Source: Patulibacter sp050252545 (GTDB lineage Bacteria > Actinomycetota > Thermoleophilia > Solirubrobacterales > Solirubrobacteraceae). Taken from it: a stretch of DNA of 64,000 nucleotides. This document shows, piece after piece, positions 8,053 through 15,191 of this stretch. Every line of letters begins with the position of its first letter. Within the stretch, counting starts at the first letter, position 1. The stretch lies in assembly GCA_050252545.1 (NCBI GenBank), contig JBFWKS010000001.1, positions 1-64,000 of the forward strand. The letters run 5' to 3'. Below the pieces are notes generated by a model. That model saw only the letters and a list, made by a program, of their open reading frames with translations. It did not search any database and was not told where the DNA came from. Both the position numbers and the translations under genes were made by a program.

Positions 8053-8786
8053 ATGGTCGGACCGAACACCACCGACGAGTCGAGCGTCACCGCCACCGCC
8101 GCCGCGCTGTCGGCGATCGCCGCGGAGGAGGGCGTGACCGGCCCCGACCGGCTGGAGCGCCACGACACGCACATGTCGATCGTCCTGCTCGGCAGGGACC
8201 GGGCCTACAAGGTCAAGCGCGCCCGGCGATTCGCCTTCGCCGACCTCGCGAGCGCGACCGGCGCCGTTGGGCGTGCGGTGAGGAGGTGCGCGTCAACCGC
8301 GAGCTCTCCGGTGACATCTACCTGGGGGTGCGTGCGGTCGTGCCCGACGGGGACCGGTTCCGGCTGGCGGACGGGGACGATCCGGCGGCGGTGGAGCACG
8401 TCGTGGAGATGCGGCGGTTCGACGCGGCCCGGACGCTGCGCTCCGCGGTCGAGCAGGGACGGCTCGACCTCGCCGACCTGGACCGGGTCGCCGCGACGGT
8501 CGCCGCGTTCCACGACCGCGCGCCCCGCGTCGATGCCCCGCACGCGGCGCCCGAGGCGGCATCCGCGGCCAAGCGCGCCGTCGCCGCCGAGGACGTCGAG
8601 CTCACCGCGCTGCTGACCGCGCCCGACGTGGCGATCCTGCACGCCGCCACGCCCGACGTCGGGCGGGCCCAGGAGGCCGTCGCCGAGCCGCTCGACGAGG
8701 TGCCGGCCGACCGGCTGCTGATGGTGCGGACCGACCGGCCGGTCACGGCGGTCGCCCTTGCGGTCGCCGCCGCGCTCGACGCGTGA
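8053..8786 (+). pseudogene. Decayed phosphotransferase/P-loop kinase fusion gene (frameshift plus internal deletion)
   Basis: Frame 1 from the ATG at 8053 encodes the head of the two-domain 'aminoglycoside phosphotransferase-like plus AAA/zeta-type kinase' family: HDTHMSIVLLGRDRAYKVKRARRFAFADL. From about 8247 the homology jumps to another frame (RERDRRRWACGEEVRVNREL, GDIYLGVRAV, VVEMRRF, VAAFHDRAP), which runs to the TGA at 8784-8786. The shift lies at about 8245-8250 and fits one missing base. After VAAFHDRAPRVD only about 75 codons remain. Their end (HAATPDVGRAQ..PLDEVPADRLLMVRTDRPV) resembles the extreme C-terminus of the kinase domain. Intact members have roughly 500 residues, so most of the middle seems lost. 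A sequencing error could explain the shift but not the missing middle. Confidence 0.7.
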
Positions 8787-8922
8787 GGTCGGGACCGACG
8801 CTCACGGCTCGACGACGGCGGCGGTGGCGAACCCGTAGAGGCCGAGCCGGACGGGTCGCCGCACATCCGCAGCGCCCTCGCGATGCCGTTCGCGGTGGTG
8901 CCCCTGGCCATGGCCGCCGCTC

Positions 8923-8928
8923 TATGCT
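8923..8928 (+). promoter_or_regulatory. Candidate -10 box (TATGCT) of the AGPS-like/glpD operon
   Basis: TATGCT lies in a short AT-rich patch (8921-8960), 42 bases before the ATG at 8971. The following bases (ACAACTGAACAATCATTG) have weak dyad symmetry with CAA/TTG ends and could be an operator. No clear -35 is seen. Confidence 0.3.
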
Positions 8929-8970
8929 ACAACTGAACAATCATTGACGATCTGTACACATGGTGCCGGC

Positions 8971-10608
8971 ATGGCTGACGCACGAACGGATCCGCACGGG
9001 ACCCCGGCCCGTCCGGGCGCTTCCCACCGCGAGCAGGCGTGGGGACGCTGGGGCGACCCGGCCGACGCGGCGCCGCTGTCCGACGCGCTCGCCCCGCTGC
9101 TCGAGCAGGCGCTCGGGGTCCGCCGCCCGGGCGCCCCGGTGCCGCCGGTCGACGGCGTCCGGCCGGCTCCGGGCCGGCTCTCCGACGTGGCCCGCCGGGC
9201 GATCGTCGCGGTCGTCGGCGACGCGCACCTGCTCGACGACGACGAGACCCGCGCCCGCCACACCCGTGGACGCTCCACGCTCGACCTGCTCCGCGTCCGC
9301 GACGGCGATCTGGCCGACGCCCCCGACGCGGTCGTCCTGCCCTCCGGCCACGACGACGTGCTCGCCATCCTGCGGGCCTGCGCCGAGCACCGCATCGCCG
9401 TCGTGCCCTTCGGCGGTGGCACCTCCGTCGTCGGCGGCCTGGCCCCCGCCCGCGACGGGTTCGCCGCGGTGATCGCGCTCGACCTGCGCCGGATGGACGC
9501 GCTGGTCGACGTCGACCCCGTGTCGCGCACCGCGACCCTGGAGCCGGGTCTGCGCGGACCGGACGCCGAGGCGCTGCTGGCGCCGCACGGGTTCACCATC
9601 GGCCACCACCCGCAGTCGTTCCTGTGGGCGACGATCGGCGGGTTCGCCGCCGCCCGCTCCAGCGGGCAGGCCTCGGCCGGCTACGGTCGCTTCGACGAGA
9701 TGGTCGTCCGGCTGCGGGTCGCCACGCCCACCGGCACCCTCGACGTCGGACGCGCCCCGCGCTCCGCCGCCGGCCCGGATCTGCGCCAGCTCGTGCTCGG
9801 GTCGGAGGGCGCCTTCGGCGTCATCACCGCCGTCACCGTCGCCGTCCGTCCCGTTCCCGCCGCGCGGGTCTACGACGGCTGGCGGTTCGCGTCGTTCGCC
9901 GACGGGACGGCCGCGCTGCGGAGCCTGGCGCAGGACGGCCCGACGCCGACGGTCCTGCGGCTCTCGGACGAGGCGGAGACCGCCCTGAACCTCGCCCGCC
10001 CGGACGAGATCGGCGCCGGTGGCCCGGGTGGCTGCCTGGCGATCGTCGGCTACGAGGGGACGGCCGACGAGGTCGCGCGTCGCCGCGAGGCCACCACCGC
10101 CCGGCTGCGCGAGCTCGGCGGCACCCCCGACGCCGACGCCGGCACGGCGTGGGAGCACGGGCGCTACCGGGGCCCCTACCTGCGGGATGCGCTGCTCGAC
10201 GCGGGGGCGCTGGTGGAGACGCTGGAGACCACCGCGTTCTGGGCCGACCTGCCGGCGCTCTACCGGGCGGTGAGCGACGCCCTGCGCGAGACCCTCACCG
10301 GGCTCGGCACCCCGCCGGTGATCCTCACCCACGTCTCGCACGTCTACGCGACCGGGGCGTCGCTGTACTTCACCGTCGGGTGCGCGCAGGCCGGCGACCC
10401 GGTGGCGCAGTGGCGGACGGCCAAGGAGGCCGCCAACGCCGCGATCGGTTCCGTCGGCGCGTCGATCACCCACCACCACGGCGTCGGCACCGACCACCGC
10501 GCCGCGCTCGCCGACGAGATCGGCCCGCTCGGCGTCGCGGTGCTGCGGGCCACGAAGGCCGCGCTCGACCCCGACGGCATCCTCAACCCCGGCGTGCTGG
10601 TCCCGTGA
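8971..10608 (+). CDS. FAD-binding oxidase, alkyldihydroxyacetonephosphate synthase (AGPS)-like
   Basis: 545 residues from the ATG at 8971. It belongs to the VAO/PCMH flavoprotein fold. The FAD pyrophosphate-binding motif VVPFGGGTSVVGG lies at about residues 149-161, with LRRMDALVDVDPVSRTATLEPG and YGRFDEMVVRLRVATP after it. The C-terminal HHHGVG motif matches the catalytic histidine cluster of AGPS, and the protein ends DPDGILNPGVLVP. AGPS exchanges the acyl chain of acyl-DHAP for a fatty alcohol to start ether lipids, but bacterial homologues have mostly unproven roles. It overlaps glpD by one base (TGATG), so the two form an operon. M. tuberculosis has a similar flavoprotein (Rv2251) next to glpD1, from memory. 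Confidence 0.82.
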   Translation: MADARTDPHGTPARPGASHREQAWGRWGDPADAAPLSDALAPLLEQALGVRRPGAPVPPVDGVRPAPGRLSDVARRAIVAVVGDAHLLDDDETRARHTRGRSTLDLLRVRDGDLADAPDAVVLPSGHDDVLAILRACAEHRIAVVPFGGGTSVVGGLAPARDGFAAVIALDLRRMDALVDVDPVSRTATLEPGLRGPDAEALLAPHGFTIGHHPQSFLWATIGGFAAARSSGQASAGYGRFDEMVVRLRVATPTGTLDVGRAPRSAAGPDLRQLVLGSEGAFGVITAVTVAVRPVPAARVYDGWRFASFADGTAALRSLAQDGPTPTVLRLSDEAETALNLARPDEIGAGGPGGCLAIVGYEGTADEVARRREATTARLRELGGTPDADAGTAWEHGRYRGPYLRDALLDAGALVETLETTAFWADLPALYRAVSDALRETLTGLGTPPVILTHVSHVYATGASLYFTVGCAQAGDPVAQWRTAKEAANAAIGSVGASITHHHGVGTDHRAALADEIGPLGVAVLRATKAALDPDGILNPGVLVP

Positions 10609-12359
10609 TGCGCCGCGCACGCCGTCCGTCGCCGGGCACGGCACGCCCGGGCGTCGGCGCCCCGTCGCCGGGCGGCCCGGCGACGCACCTCACCGCCGCG
10701 CGTCGCGCCGCCGACCTGGACCGCCTGGCCGCGGGCGAGACCGTGGACGTGCTCGTCGTGGGCGGTGGCATCACCGGCGTCGGGGTCGCGCTCGACGCCG
10801 CCACGCGGGGCCTGTCGGTGGCCCTCGTCGAGCGCGGGGACCTGGCGACGGGCACGAGCCGGTGGAGCTCCAAGCTCGCCCACGGAGGCCTGCGCTACCT
10901 GGCCCAGGGCCGGTTCGGGATCGCCTGGGAGTCCGCCCGCGAGCGCGGGCTGCTGGCCGACGTGATCGCCCCGCACCTCATCCGGGCCCTGCCGCAGGTG
11001 ACCCCCCTGTACGGCCGCGCGCCCCAGGTCGCGCCGTTGGCGGTCGCCGCGGGCGTGCGCACCGGCGATGCGATGCGCGCCCTGGCCGGCACCAGTGGGC
11101 GGCGCCTGCCACGGATGCGTCGGGTGAGCGCGGCCGAGGCCCGGCTGTGGGCACCGGCCCTGGACTCGCGGCGGTTGCGCGGAGCGCTGTTGCACTGGGA
11201 CGGGCAACTCGAGGACGACGCGCGCCTGGTCGTCACCGTCGCCCGGACCGCCGCGGCGCACGGCGCCATGATCCTGACCCGGGCCGAGGCGCTGGAGCTG
11301 CGGGCCGACGGAGCGACCGTGCGCGACCGCACGCCGCGACCGGGGACGACCGGGGACGAGGCCACCGCGACGGCCGAGGGCCGCACGTTCGAGCTGCGGG
11401 CGCGGCACGTCGTCAACGCCACCGGCGTCTGGGCGGGCGACCTCGTCGACGGGGTGACGTTGCGGCCCAGTCGCGGATCGCACCTGCTGCTGCCCGCCGA
11501 GCGGCTCGGCAACCCGAGGGCGGCGGTCAACGTGCCCGTCCCCGGCCGCTTCGGCCGGTTCGTGTTCGCGCTGCCCCGCCCCGACGGCCTCGTCCTCGTC
11601 GGGATCACCGACGAGCCGCACGACGGTCCGGTGCCCGACGCCCCGCTGCCCACGCCGGAGGAGGAGGACTTCCTCCTGCGGACGCTCTCCACCGCGCTGG
11701 GCCGGCCGGTGGGACCGGAGGACGTCGTCGGGCGGTTCGCCGGCCTGCGCCCCCTGCTGGACACCGGCGGGGGCGGCAGGACCGCGGACGTGTCGCGACG
11801 CCACCTCGTCGTCGAGGACCCTCGCACGCAGGTGATCACCGTCGTCGGGGGCAAGCTCACGACCTACCGCCGGATGGCGGAGGACGCGGTCGACCGGGTC
11901 GTGGCCCGTCCCGGGGTGACGGCCGGACGGTGCCTGACGACCAGCCTGCCGCTGGTCGGAGCGCCCGCCCCCGGTGCCGTGGGGCGCGGAGACGGGCGGC
12001 GCGATCCCGGTGCGGAGCGCGTGGACCCGCGGCCGGCACACGCGGTCGAGCGGGACCGTGGGGGAGACGCGGGCGGCCCGTCCGTCCCCGAGCGCCTGCT
12101 CCGCCGGTTCGGGACCGAGGCCCCGGCGGTCGTGGCCCTGGCCGGTGGTGACCCGTCGCTCCTGGAGCCGATCGCGTCCGGCGTGTCGGTCCTGGGCGTC
12201 GAGGTGCTCGCCGCCGTCCGCTGGGAAGGGGCCCTGACGCTCGGCGACGTCCTCGATCGCCGCACCCGCCTGGGCCTGGTGCCCGCGTGGCGCGATCTGG
12301 CGGCGGAGCCGGTGGAACGGTTGATGGGACGGACGTCGACCCCGACCTCGGTGGCCTGA
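10608..12359 (+). CDS. glpD: Glycerol-3-phosphate dehydrogenase, FAD-dependent
   Basis: 583 residues from the ATG at 10608, overlapping the upstream TGA. The dinucleotide-binding motif VLVVGGGITGVGVALDAATRG (about residues 48-68) and the GlpD signature TSRWSSKLAHGGLRYL follow a ~45-residue Pro/Arg-rich head that most GlpDs lack. VVNATGVWAGDL, RGSHLLLP, VGITDEPHDG and VVGGKLTTYRRMAEDAVD are further matches. The enzyme oxidises sn-glycerol-3-phosphate to DHAP at the membrane and reduces quinone. Its product DHAP is also the backbone used by AGPS, so the pairing makes metabolic sense. The C-terminal domain is interrupted by an Asp/Gly/Arg-rich insert at about residues 455-490. Confidence 0.9.
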   Translation: MRRARRPSPGTARPGVGAPSPGGPATHLTAARRAADLDRLAAGETVDVLVVGGGITGVGVALDAATRGLSVALVERGDLATGTSRWSSKLAHGGLRYLAQGRFGIAWESARERGLLADVIAPHLIRALPQVTPLYGRAPQVAPLAVAAGVRTGDAMRALAGTSGRRLPRMRRVSAAEARLWAPALDSRRLRGALLHWDGQLEDDARLVVTVARTAAAHGAMILTRAEALELRADGATVRDRTPRPGTTGDEATATAEGRTFELRARHVVNATGVWAGDLVDGVTLRPSRGSHLLLPAERLGNPRAAVNVPVPGRFGRFVFALPRPDGLVLVGITDEPHDGPVPDAPLPTPEEEDFLLRTLSTALGRPVGPEDVVGRFAGLRPLLDTGGGGRTADVSRRHLVVEDPRTQVITVVGGKLTTYRRMAEDAVDRVVARPGVTAGRCLTTSLPLVGAPAPGAVGRGDGRRDPGAERVDPRPAHAVERDRGGDAGGPSVPERLLRRFGTEAPAVVALAGGDPSLLEPIASGVSVLGVEVLAAVRWEGALTLGDVLDRRTRLGLVPAWRDLAAEPVERLMGRTSTPTSVA

Positions 12360-12380
12360 CCGGGCGGCACGCCGGCGCGG

Positions 12381-13001
12381 TCAGGTCCTCGTGTCCGCCG
12401 TCGTGGGCAACCCCGCTCCGGGGGCCTCCAGCACCCGGTACGCCTCGTCCAGCAGCTCGAGCACCTCGCCGCCGCGTTCGATCCAGACGCGGAACGCGGC
12501 GGTCGATGCGCCCAGGCAGGCCTGGGCGACCGTGGTCGGCCGCAGGGCGTCGGGGTCGTCGTCGGTGTGGCGGGCGACGAACTCCGCGATCGCATCGCAC
12601 CATTCGCGGTGGCGCAGCATCGCGTGGGCCTGCAGCGCGGGCACCGTCGTGATCAGGCGCATCCGCACCCGCAGCTCGGGCATCGCGTCGGGGCCGTAGT
12701 CGTTGAACGCGACGACCGCCCGACGGATCACGGTCATCAGCGGCGTGTCGGGTGGTGCGGCGGCCAGGTGATCGCGGAATCGCTGGACGTGCGTGCGGAA
12801 GTCGCCCCAGACGATGTCGTGCTTGGACGGGTAGTAGCGGAAGAGCGTCCGGCGGCCGATCCCGGCGGCGGCGGCGATCGCGTCGACGGTCGTCGCGTCG
12901 TACCCGTCGCGATCGAAGAGCTCCAGGGCGACCGACGTGATCCGTTCGGCCGAGGTGCTCGCCGGACGGCCGGGGCGGGCGGGTGGTGGTTGCGGGCTCA
13001 T
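12381..13001 (-). CDS. mftR: Mycofactocin system TetR-type regulator MftR
   Basis: 206 residues from the ATG at 13001. The TetR DNA-binding helices lie at about residues 18-64: ALELFDRDGYDATTVDAIAAAAGIGRR followed by TLFRYYPSKHDIVWGDF. GIGRRTLFRYYPSK..I.WGDF is diagnostic of MftR in the mycofactocin literature. The gene is convergent with glpD (22 bp apart) and divergent from mftA. MftR is known in mycobacteria to repress the mft genes and respond to acyl-CoA. Two copies of CGTGCCACG in the intergenic region are good candidate binding sites. The start was chosen because the longer frame reads into the promoter region. Confidence 0.9.
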   Translation of the reverse strand: MSPQPPPARPGRPASTSAERITSVALELFDRDGYDATTVDAIAAAAGIGRRTLFRYYPSKHDIVWGDFRTHVQRFRDHLAAAPPDTPLMTVIRRAVVAFNDYGPDAMPELRVRMRLITTVPALQAHAMLRHREWCDAIAEFVARHTDDDPDALRPTTVAQACLGASTAAFRVWIERGGEVLELLDEAYRVLEAPGAGLPTTADTRT

Positions 13002-13153
13002 GCGCGGTCCGAAGCATCGCCGGTGGCGCGGCGGGGTGCGCTCCCGCGCCCGCCGTGGGCGGCGCTCACGTCCGGTGGCGGACCGGCCTCGTGCCTCGGA
13101 GCCGGCCCACAGCGGAAGGCGGTGGATGAGGGCGTCTGCGCGACCAACCGATA

Positions 13154-13183
13154 TTGACACCGCGTGCCACGCGGTGGTATAAG
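13154..13183 (+). promoter_or_regulatory. Sigma70-type promoter of the mft operon
   Basis: A consensus -35 TTGACA at 13154-13159 and a -10 TATAAG at 13178-13183 are separated by 18 bp. The predicted start of transcription is near 13190, giving a leader of about 47 bases before mftA with a Shine-Dalgarno-like AGGAGAG at 13227-13233. Confidence 0.8.
13159..13175. promoter_or_regulatory. Perfect 17-bp palindrome in the mft promoter spacer (candidate MftR operator O1)
   Basis: ACCGCGTGCCACGCGGT is a perfect inverted repeat with one central base, sitting between the -35 and -10 boxes of the mftA promoter. A repressor bound here would block RNA polymerase. Its core CGTGCCACG recurs at 13197-13205. 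Confidence 0.7.
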
Positions 13184-13196
13184 ACGCGGGAATCGT

Positions 13197-13205
13197 CGTG
13201 GCACG
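13197..13205. promoter_or_regulatory. Second copy of the operator core (candidate MftR operator O2)
   Basis: CGTGGCACG is the reverse complement of the O1 core CGTGCCACG. Its centre lies 34 bp from that of O1, about three helical turns, and it covers the region just after the predicted transcription start. Confidence 0.6.
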
Positions 13206-13236
13206 CGATGCCGAAACCCGAGTAGCAGGAGAGCGC

Positions 13237-13374
13237 ATGACCGCCCCCGAAGTCACCGAGGCGTCCGTCGAGGAGTCGGCCGCCCGCGCCGAGGAGCCGG
13301 CGCCCGAGGCCCTCGTCGAAGAGGACCTCCTCGTCGAGGACGTCTCCATCGACGGCATGTGCGGGGTCTACTAG
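13237..13374 (+). CDS. mftA: Mycofactocin precursor peptide MftA
   Basis: 45 codons, ATG at 13237 to TAG at 13372. The sequence is very acidic with many Glu residues, and it ends in the invariant IDGMCGVY core. In the known pathway MftC decarboxylates the C-terminal Tyr and then crosslinks it to the penultimate Val, and MftE releases the Val-Tyr-derived AHDP. The acidic leader is the part bound by MftB. AGGAGAG upstream gives a good ribosome site. mftB starts three bases after the stop. This gene is short enough to be missed by many gene finders. Confidence 0.96.
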   Translation: MTAPEVTEASVEESAARAEEPAPEALVEEDLLVEDVSIDGMCGVY

Positions 13375-13377
13375 CCC

Positions 13378-13710
13378 ATGCTCGGCACGACCTCCACGCC
13401 CGCCGGCCCGGACGCCCGCGGCGTCGCGGCGGACGCGGTGGTCGCCCTCGACGCCCCGTGGGCGCTGCATCCCCAGGTCGCGCTGCGTCCCGAGCGGTTC
13501 GGCGCGCTGGCCTACCACTTCGGCACCCGCCGGCTGTCGTTCCTGAAGAGCCCGCGGCTGCTCGCCGTCGTGCGTGCCCTGGACGACGCGGCGACCGTCC
13601 GCCACGCCTGCCTGACCGCCGGCATCGACGAGCGCGAGCTGCCGACCTACCGTCGCGCGCTCGACACCCTCGCCCGCACCGACATGATCGTCCCCCGGGA
13701 GCCCCGATGA
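13378..13710 (+). CDS. mftB: Mycofactocin chaperone MftB (RiPP recognition element)
   Basis: 110 residues. It has a PqqD-like winged-helix RRE fold: APWALHPQVALRPERFGALAYHF, RRLSFLKSPRLLAVV and a helical C-terminus LPTYRRALDTLARTDMIVP. The LxPERFGALAYHFGTRRLSFLKS pattern is specific to MftB. It binds the MftA leader and presents it to the radical SAM enzyme MftC. It overlaps mftC by four bases (ATGA). The first ~20 residues are an Ala/Gly/Pro-rich extension. Confidence 0.94.
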   Translation: MLGTTSTPAGPDARGVAADAVVALDAPWALHPQVALRPERFGALAYHFGTRRLSFLKSPRLLAVVRALDDAATVRHACLTAGIDERELPTYRRALDTLARTDMIVPREPR

Positions 13711-15191
13711 CCCCGCCCGCCCTCGCGGCCTCGGCGCCCGCCGGCGTCACGACCGTCGCTCCCGCACCGTCCCCGGCGTCGCCCGACACCGGCCTCCCGA
13801 CCCCGCCGGAGCGCCCGGTCGGACGGCTCGTCGACGAGTTCCAGTCCGGCCTCGACGCACCGATCTGCCTGACCTGGGAGCTGACCTACGCCTGCAACCT
13901 GGCGTGCGTGCACTGCCTGTCCTCGTCGGGACGCCGCGATCCGCGCGAGCTGTCGACGGCGGAGTGCACGGCCGTCATCGACGAGCTCCAGCGGATGCAG
14001 GTCTTCTACGTGAACATCGGCGGCGGTGAGCCGACGGTCCGCAAGGACTTCTGGGAGCTCGTCGACTACGCCACCGACCATCAGGTCGGGGTCAAGTTCT
14101 CGACCAACGGCTCGCGGATCGACGCCGACGTCGCCCGACGCCTCGCCTCCAGTGACTACGTCGACGTGCAGATCTCGCTGGACGGCGCGACGCCCGAGGT
14201 CAACGATCCCGTCCGCGGGCCCGGTACGTTCGACACCGCGATGACGGCGATGGGTCACCTCCGCGACGCCGGGTTCTCCGGGTTCAAGCTGTCGGTCGTC
14301 TGCACCCGCCACAACATCCCGCAGCTGGACGCGTTCAAGGCGATCGCCGACGAGTACGGCGCGCAGCTGCGCCTCACCCGGCTGCGCCCCTCCGGTCGCG
14401 GTGCCGACACGTGGGACGAGCTGCATCCGCTGCCGCACCAGCAGCGTGAGCTCTACGACTGGCTCGTCGCGCACGGTGACGACGTGCTCACCGGTGACTC
14501 GTTCTTCCACCTGGCCGCCTACGGTGACGCGCTTCCGGGACTGAATCTGTGCGGCGCCGGACGCGTGGTGTGCCTCATCGACCCCGTGGGTGACGTCTAC
14601 GCGTGCCCGTTCGCGATCCACGACGAGTTCCTCGCCGGCAACGTCCGTGCCGACGGCGGGTTCCAGGGTGTGTGGCGCGAGTCGGAGCTGTTCCTCGAGC
14701 TGCGCGAGCCGCAGGCGGCGGGCGCGTGCAACTCCTGCCAGTTCTTCGACAGTTGCCGCGGCGGCTGCATGGCCGCCAAGTTCTTCACCGGTCTGCCGAT
14801 GGACGGCCCCGACCCGGAGTGCGTGCTCGGTCACGGCGAGGAGCTCCTGAAGCAGCGCGGCGACGCGCTGCTGCCCAAGCCGTCGGTCGACCGGTCCAAG
14901 CGACTGTCCAAGCGCCAGCGCCTGGAGCGGGCCGCGGCGGAGCGCGGGATCACCCTGCCACCGCAGACGGGCGAGACACCGCCACCGGACCTGCGCGCGA
15001 TCACGCACGCACCCGACCGAGCGTGCGACGAGAGCCCGTTGGCGGGGTTCGCCGTGACGCCGCCCGACCGCCGACCGAACCAGGCGTGCGACGAGCGTCC
15101 GTCGGCCGCGCTCTCGGTGGAGGGCCACGACGTCCCGGTGGTGCATCCCGGCGCTGCGTCGTCGGGCACCCGTCGTCGCGCGGCGTCCTGA
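13707..15191 (+). CDS. mftC: Mycofactocin radical SAM maturase MftC, with C-terminal extension
   Basis: About 494 residues. The radical SAM cluster CNLACVHC (about Cys63, Cys67, Cys70) opens the TIM barrel. NIGGGEPTVRKDFWE is the SAM-binding glycine motif. The SPASM region supplies cysteines for two auxiliary Fe-S clusters (LCGAGRVVC, YACPF, CNSCQFFDSCRGGC, PEC). MftC uses SAM to decarboxylate and then cyclise the Val-Tyr end of MftA. Usual MftC proteins stop near residue 400, but this one continues for about 90 residues in a basic then Pro-rich tail with two copies of an xACDExP motif (about residues 438 and 459). The first ~38 residues are also an unusual Ala/Pro/Ser-rich head. It overlaps mftD by one base. 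Confidence 0.95.
   Translation: MTPPALAASAPAGVTTVAPAPSPASPDTGLPTPPERPVGRLVDEFQSGLDAPICLTWELTYACNLACVHCLSSSGRRDPRELSTAECTAVIDELQRMQVFYVNIGGGEPTVRKDFWELVDYATDHQVGVKFSTNGSRIDADVARRLASSDYVDVQISLDGATPEVNDPVRGPGTFDTAMTAMGHLRDAGFSGFKLSVVCTRHNIPQLDAFKAIADEYGAQLRLTRLRPSGRGADTWDELHPLPHQQRELYDWLVAHGDDVLTGDSFFHLAAYGDALPGLNLCGAGRVVCLIDPVGDVYACPFAIHDEFLAGNVRADGGFQGVWRESELFLELREPQAAGACNSCQFFDSCRGGCMAAKFFTGLPMDGPDPECVLGHGEELLKQRGDALLPKPSVDRSKRLSKRQRLERAAAERGITLPPQTGETPPPDLRAITHAPDRACDESPLAGFAVTPPDRRPNQACDERPSAALSVEGHDVPVVHPGAASSGTRRRAAS
15004..15102. repeat. Imperfect direct repeat inside the mftC tail
   Basis: CCGACCGA plus GCGTGCGACGAG occurs at 15013-15032 and again, with five extra bases between the two blocks, at 15071-15095. 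The first copy is also preceded by CGCACGC (15004-15010), which pairs with its GCGTGCG (15021-15027). The repeat lies in the non-conserved C-terminal extension of mftC and encodes the two ACDE motifs. Confidence 0.6.

Noticed and set aside
8802..8880. Minus-strand stub reading VRLGLYGFATAAVVEP and stop
   Set aside because: It recalls the LGLYGFG segment of some zinc dehydrogenases, but only about 20 codons are recognisable and the rest of the region matches nothing, so it could be chance.
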